Below, piece after piece: positions 61,819 to 64,000 of a stretch of 64,000 bases of DNA. How positions within the stretch are numbered: position 1 is the stretch's first letter; the number at the start of each line of letters is the position of its first letter. Source of the stretch: an uncultured Granulosicoccaceae bacterium (GTDB lineage Bacteria > Pseudomonadota > Gammaproteobacteria > Granulosicoccales > Granulosicoccaceae); contig CALKXD010000098.1 in NCBI GenBank assembly GCA_938003855.1, positions 16,975 through 80,974 of the forward strand. The letters run 5' to 3'. A program made the translations under genes and the position numbers. The notes under the pieces are model-generated. The model did not search any database. It saw only the letters and a program-made list of their open reading frames with translations, and had not been told where the DNA came from.

Positions 61819-62022
61819 TCAAAGGTTTTTTTTATCAGGCCCGGGCCAACCATCAAAGAACAACTGCCACAGCGCATAGGCGCCCATGCCGGCAAAGACA
61901 ATTCCCCAGAACGGTGCACCGGTAACAAACTCAAATACACCCCAGCCAAGACACACGGCTACGACGGCAACACGAATCCACAGCGGCCGGAAAAAATCTT
62001 GTTTAAGGTCAAAAATATGCAT
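61819..62022 (-). CDS. Small two-helix membrane protein at end of transporter operon
   Basis: 67 residues. Two hydrophobic segments (WIRVAVVAVCLGWGVFEFV and FWGIVFAGMGAYALWQLFF) are joined by a short TGAP loop, and the tail is charged (PGPDKKNL). It lies 30 bp after the ABC ATPase gene in the same direction, so it is cotranscribed. The family is not one I can name. It may be an accessory subunit or assembly factor of the sugar transporter. Confidence 0.65.
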   Translation of the reverse strand: MHIFDLKQDFFRPLWIRVAVVAVCLGWGVFEFVTGAPFWGIVFAGMGAYALWQLFFDGWPGPDKKNL

Positions 62023-62052
62023 GGCCTGGTATCTCTTAACGCCTGCAGGAAG

Positions 62053-62826
62053 TTACGCGGCTCCCTCGAATTCTGCGCCGGTTTTGGCTCCGGTTATATA
62101 GGACACAACGTCTTGTCCGTCAGTCTCACTTTTCAACAGATTTGCAACGATTCGCCCGCGCCTGAACACAATGATGCGATCCACCAGATCAAACACCTGA
62201 CGCATATTATGGCTCACCAGAATCAGTGGTTCGCCATTGTCCTTCAAAGTTCTGATGATATTCTCGACCTGTTCAGTCTCCTGCACACCGAGTGCTGCAG
62301 TCGGCTCATCCATAATGGTGAGTTTCGACGAGAATGTGGCTGTTCGGGCAATTGCAACACATTGCCGCTGCCCACCGGACATGTTCTGAATCGTGTTGCG
62401 AATATTAGGAATCTTCACCGCGGTGCGCTCAAGCCCTTCTATTGTGGCTTCCCGCATTGCTTTGTAGTCAAGGAAACGAAAAGGCCCCAACCAGTTGAAT
62501 CGGGTTATTTCACGCCCCAGAAAAAGGTTATCGGGAACATCCAGATCGTCCGCCAGCGCCAGCGTCTGAAAGACTGTTTCAATGCCCGCTTCCCGCGCGT
62601 CTATCGGGCCGGCAAATCGCACGTCTTTACCATCAAAGGTAATCGTCCCGCTGGTGCGCTGCTCTACACCGGTGATCTGCCGGACAAAGGTTGATTTCCC
62701 TGCCCCGTTGTCACCCATAATCGCGACATGCTCACCTTTTTTAAGTGCAAAGTCAGCATCATTTAGGGCGTGAACGCCACCGTAGTGTTTGGTGAGGCCC
62801 TTAGTTTCAAGGATTATATCAGTCAT
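62053..62826 (-). CDS. Sugar ABC transporter ATPase, single-domain (FrcA-like)
   Basis: 257 residues. Walker A is GDNGAGKSTFVRQ, the signature MSGGQRQCVAIARTA, Walker B LTIMDEPTAALG, and the switch His is in LVSHNMRQVFD. Most CUT2 sugar transporters (RbsA, IatA) use a double-length ATPase of about 500 residues; this one has a single domain, like FrcA of S. meliloti, and must homodimerise. The permease gene lies 11 bp upstream. Inositol or a related sugar is the likely cargo by context. Confidence 0.9.
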   Translation of the reverse strand: MTDIILETKGLTKHYGGVHALNDADFALKKGEHVAIMGDNGAGKSTFVRQITGVEQRTSGTITFDGKDVRFAGPIDAREAGIETVFQTLALADDLDVPDNLFLGREITRFNWLGPFRFLDYKAMREATIEGLERTAVKIPNIRNTIQNMSGGQRQCVAIARTATFSSKLTIMDEPTAALGVQETEQVENIIRTLKDNGEPLILVSHNMRQVFDLVDRIIVFRRGRIVANLLKSETDGQDVVSYITGAKTGAEFEGAA

Positions 62827-62837
62827 TTTCGCCTCTC

Positions 62838-63920
62838 CTATGTCCGCTTTGCAGCTCGTTCCTGGCGCACCTTATCCAGAACGACCGCCCCGATTATGAT
62901 CGCCCCCATAGCCATTAACTGGTAATAGGCATCGAGCTTTATGTAGGTAAAACCTGACTGAATAACACCAAACACCATCGCGCCAAGCACGGTGCCGACA
63001 ATTGACCCTCTTCCGCCGGTCAGGCTGACCCCTCCAATAACGGCCATGGCAATGGCATACAGCTCATAGAAAATACCCATACCGGACTGCGCAGTGAGAT
63101 TTTTTGAGCTTAGAATTATCGCCGCAAAAGCCGCCAGCATTGAGGCGATCATGTACACCAGCACTTTATGCTTTTGCACATTAATACCGGACATACGCGC
63201 GGCGTCCTCGTTTGATCCGATCGCGTAAGTGTGTTTGCCATACACCGTGTACTTCAAAACCACGTGAAATACGACCGCCAGACCCAGAAACCAGAACACC
63301 GGCATCATACCGCTTCCCAGTCCTGCAAAACCTTCAGTTGGAAATGACACCGGCTTGCCGCGAGTCCATGCCTGTGCAATACCCCGACAGATCAGGAACA
63401 TACCCAGTGTCGCGATAAAAGGCGGGATTCTGGTGAAAGCAATAAAGCAGCCGTTTATAAAGCCAATCAACGCCCCGAATGCCAACCCGACTATTATCGG
63501 TATTAGTATCGGCAGATCAAACGCCCACGCCCCGAACACGGCTTTGGGATTGGGACCACCGTTGACCAGTTCTGTCTGCGCAAACGACATGACTATCATG
63601 GCCGTCGCCCCGACCAGTGGCCCCGAGGATAAATCAATCCCGCCGGATATGATCACCTGTGTCACGCCCAGGGCTATGATGCCGATGATCGCAACCTGTA
63701 GAATAATAATTCGCAGGCGCGCCTCATTAAAAATTGAGTCAAAGCGATCACGCGTATCGAACAGAAAGCTCTGATCGTTCATGTATGGCAAGGTCTGCCC
63801 GAGTGCTTCGAAAATTGCGATGATCAGAATCAGCGCGATTAAAATGTTCAGTTCGTTGGGCCAGGTGCGCTTTTTACTATCGAACTTAAGCCCCCCGGTA
63901 CCTTGTGTTGAATCAGCCAT
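62838..63920 (-). CDS. CUT2-family sugar ABC transporter permease
   Basis: 360 residues with about ten transmembrane helices. Family blocks are GVTQVIISGGIDLSSGPLVGATAMIV, ARMSGINVQKHKVLVYMIASMLAAFAAI and the coupling helix region AVIGGVSLTGGRGSIVGTVLGAM. This is the RbsC/FrcC/IatP branch. The binding-protein gene, usually first in such operons, would lie to the right of the window. Its position in the inositol island makes myo-inositol or an inositol-like sugar the best guess. Confidence 0.9.
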   Translation of the reverse strand: MADSTQGTGGLKFDSKKRTWPNELNILIALILIIAIFEALGQTLPYMNDQSFLFDTRDRFDSIFNEARLRIIILQVAIIGIIALGVTQVIISGGIDLSSGPLVGATAMIVMSFAQTELVNGGPNPKAVFGAWAFDLPILIPIIVGLAFGALIGFINGCFIAFTRIPPFIATLGMFLICRGIAQAWTRGKPVSFPTEGFAGLGSGMMPVFWFLGLAVVFHVVLKYTVYGKHTYAIGSNEDAARMSGINVQKHKVLVYMIASMLAAFAAIILSSKNLTAQSGMGIFYELYAIAMAVIGGVSLTGGRGSIVGTVLGAMVFGVIQSGFTYIKLDAYYQLMAMGAIIIGAVVLDKVRQERAAKRT

Positions 63921-64000
63921 GAATGGCCACTCTCCTACATGAGCTTAACATCAGCCTGTTACGTGAAAAATATAAGTAATATCAGGATAACAAAGACAAG

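Overview
The window looks like chromosome of a free-living, metabolically versatile gammaproteobacterium, probably marine. The reasons are the CbrAB-like sensor/regulator pair, the long Pseudomonas-type isocitrate lyase beside a DUF3612-type regulator, HpaR/HpaB, a SPOR protein, RpiR and LacI control of inositol genes, and secreted proteins with CBM10-like 'GWGW' repeats. A Granulosicoccus-like organism would fit, but that is a guess from gene content. I see no rRNA, tRNA, CRISPR array, phage or transposase.

Layout. (1) 1-4257: a minus-strand branched-chain-amino-acid-type (HAAT) ABC transporter: Tat-exported binding protein, hairpin terminator, two permeases and an ATPase cut by the window edge. 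(2) 4712-9127: a minus-strand signalling operon of a small membrane protein, a Na+/solute-symporter/histidine-kinase fusion and a response regulator whose sigma54-type AAA+ domain has lost GAFTGA and Walker B. (3) 9461-17404: RHH protein, glyoxalase, two-subunit GMC dehydrogenase, fused 5-oxoprolinase and a SPOUT RNA methyltransferase. (4) 17406-20954: an aromatic-hydroxylase module (HpaR, HpaB, and a flavin reductase fused to a MarR-like domain) with copies of a 60-bp repeat, one paired as a long inverted repeat. (5) 21246-28352: two secreted GWGW-repeat proteins, a lipase-like protein coupled to xylulokinase, a SPOR protein and a RIO kinase.

(6) 28657-35933: an apparent accessory metabolic locus: 2OG-Fe oxygenase, AhpD-like protein, M29/NicX-like metalloprotein, a membrane desaturase/hydroxylase with its Rieske ferredoxin (MocD/MocE-like), a cupin, and a polar-amino-acid-type ABC transporter. 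(7) 36066-44961: lipoprotein, REC-GGDEF protein, then the glyoxylate-shunt locus: DUF3612-type regulator, a truncated catalytically dead malate synthase G homologue, and isocitrate lyase, followed by a MATE pump and a GST. (8) 45114-63920: a large myo-inositol island: two IolC kinases (one fused to DUF2090), IolG, IolJ, IolB, IolD, IolE, a second Gfo/Idh dehydrogenase, RpiR and LacI regulators with matching operator palindromes, and a sugar ABC transporter. An FAD/Fe-S dehydrogenase and a flavodoxin-like protein sit inside it. IolA and the transporter's binding protein are not in the window.

The strongest leads are the pseudo-malate synthase beside aceA, the MocDE-like multi-oxygenase locus, the degenerate CbrB-like regulator and the long inverted repeat around hpaR-hpaB. 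Starts in the ORF track include GTG and TTG. I moved several of them inward where a Shine-Dalgarno sequence, a signal peptide or family length supported it.
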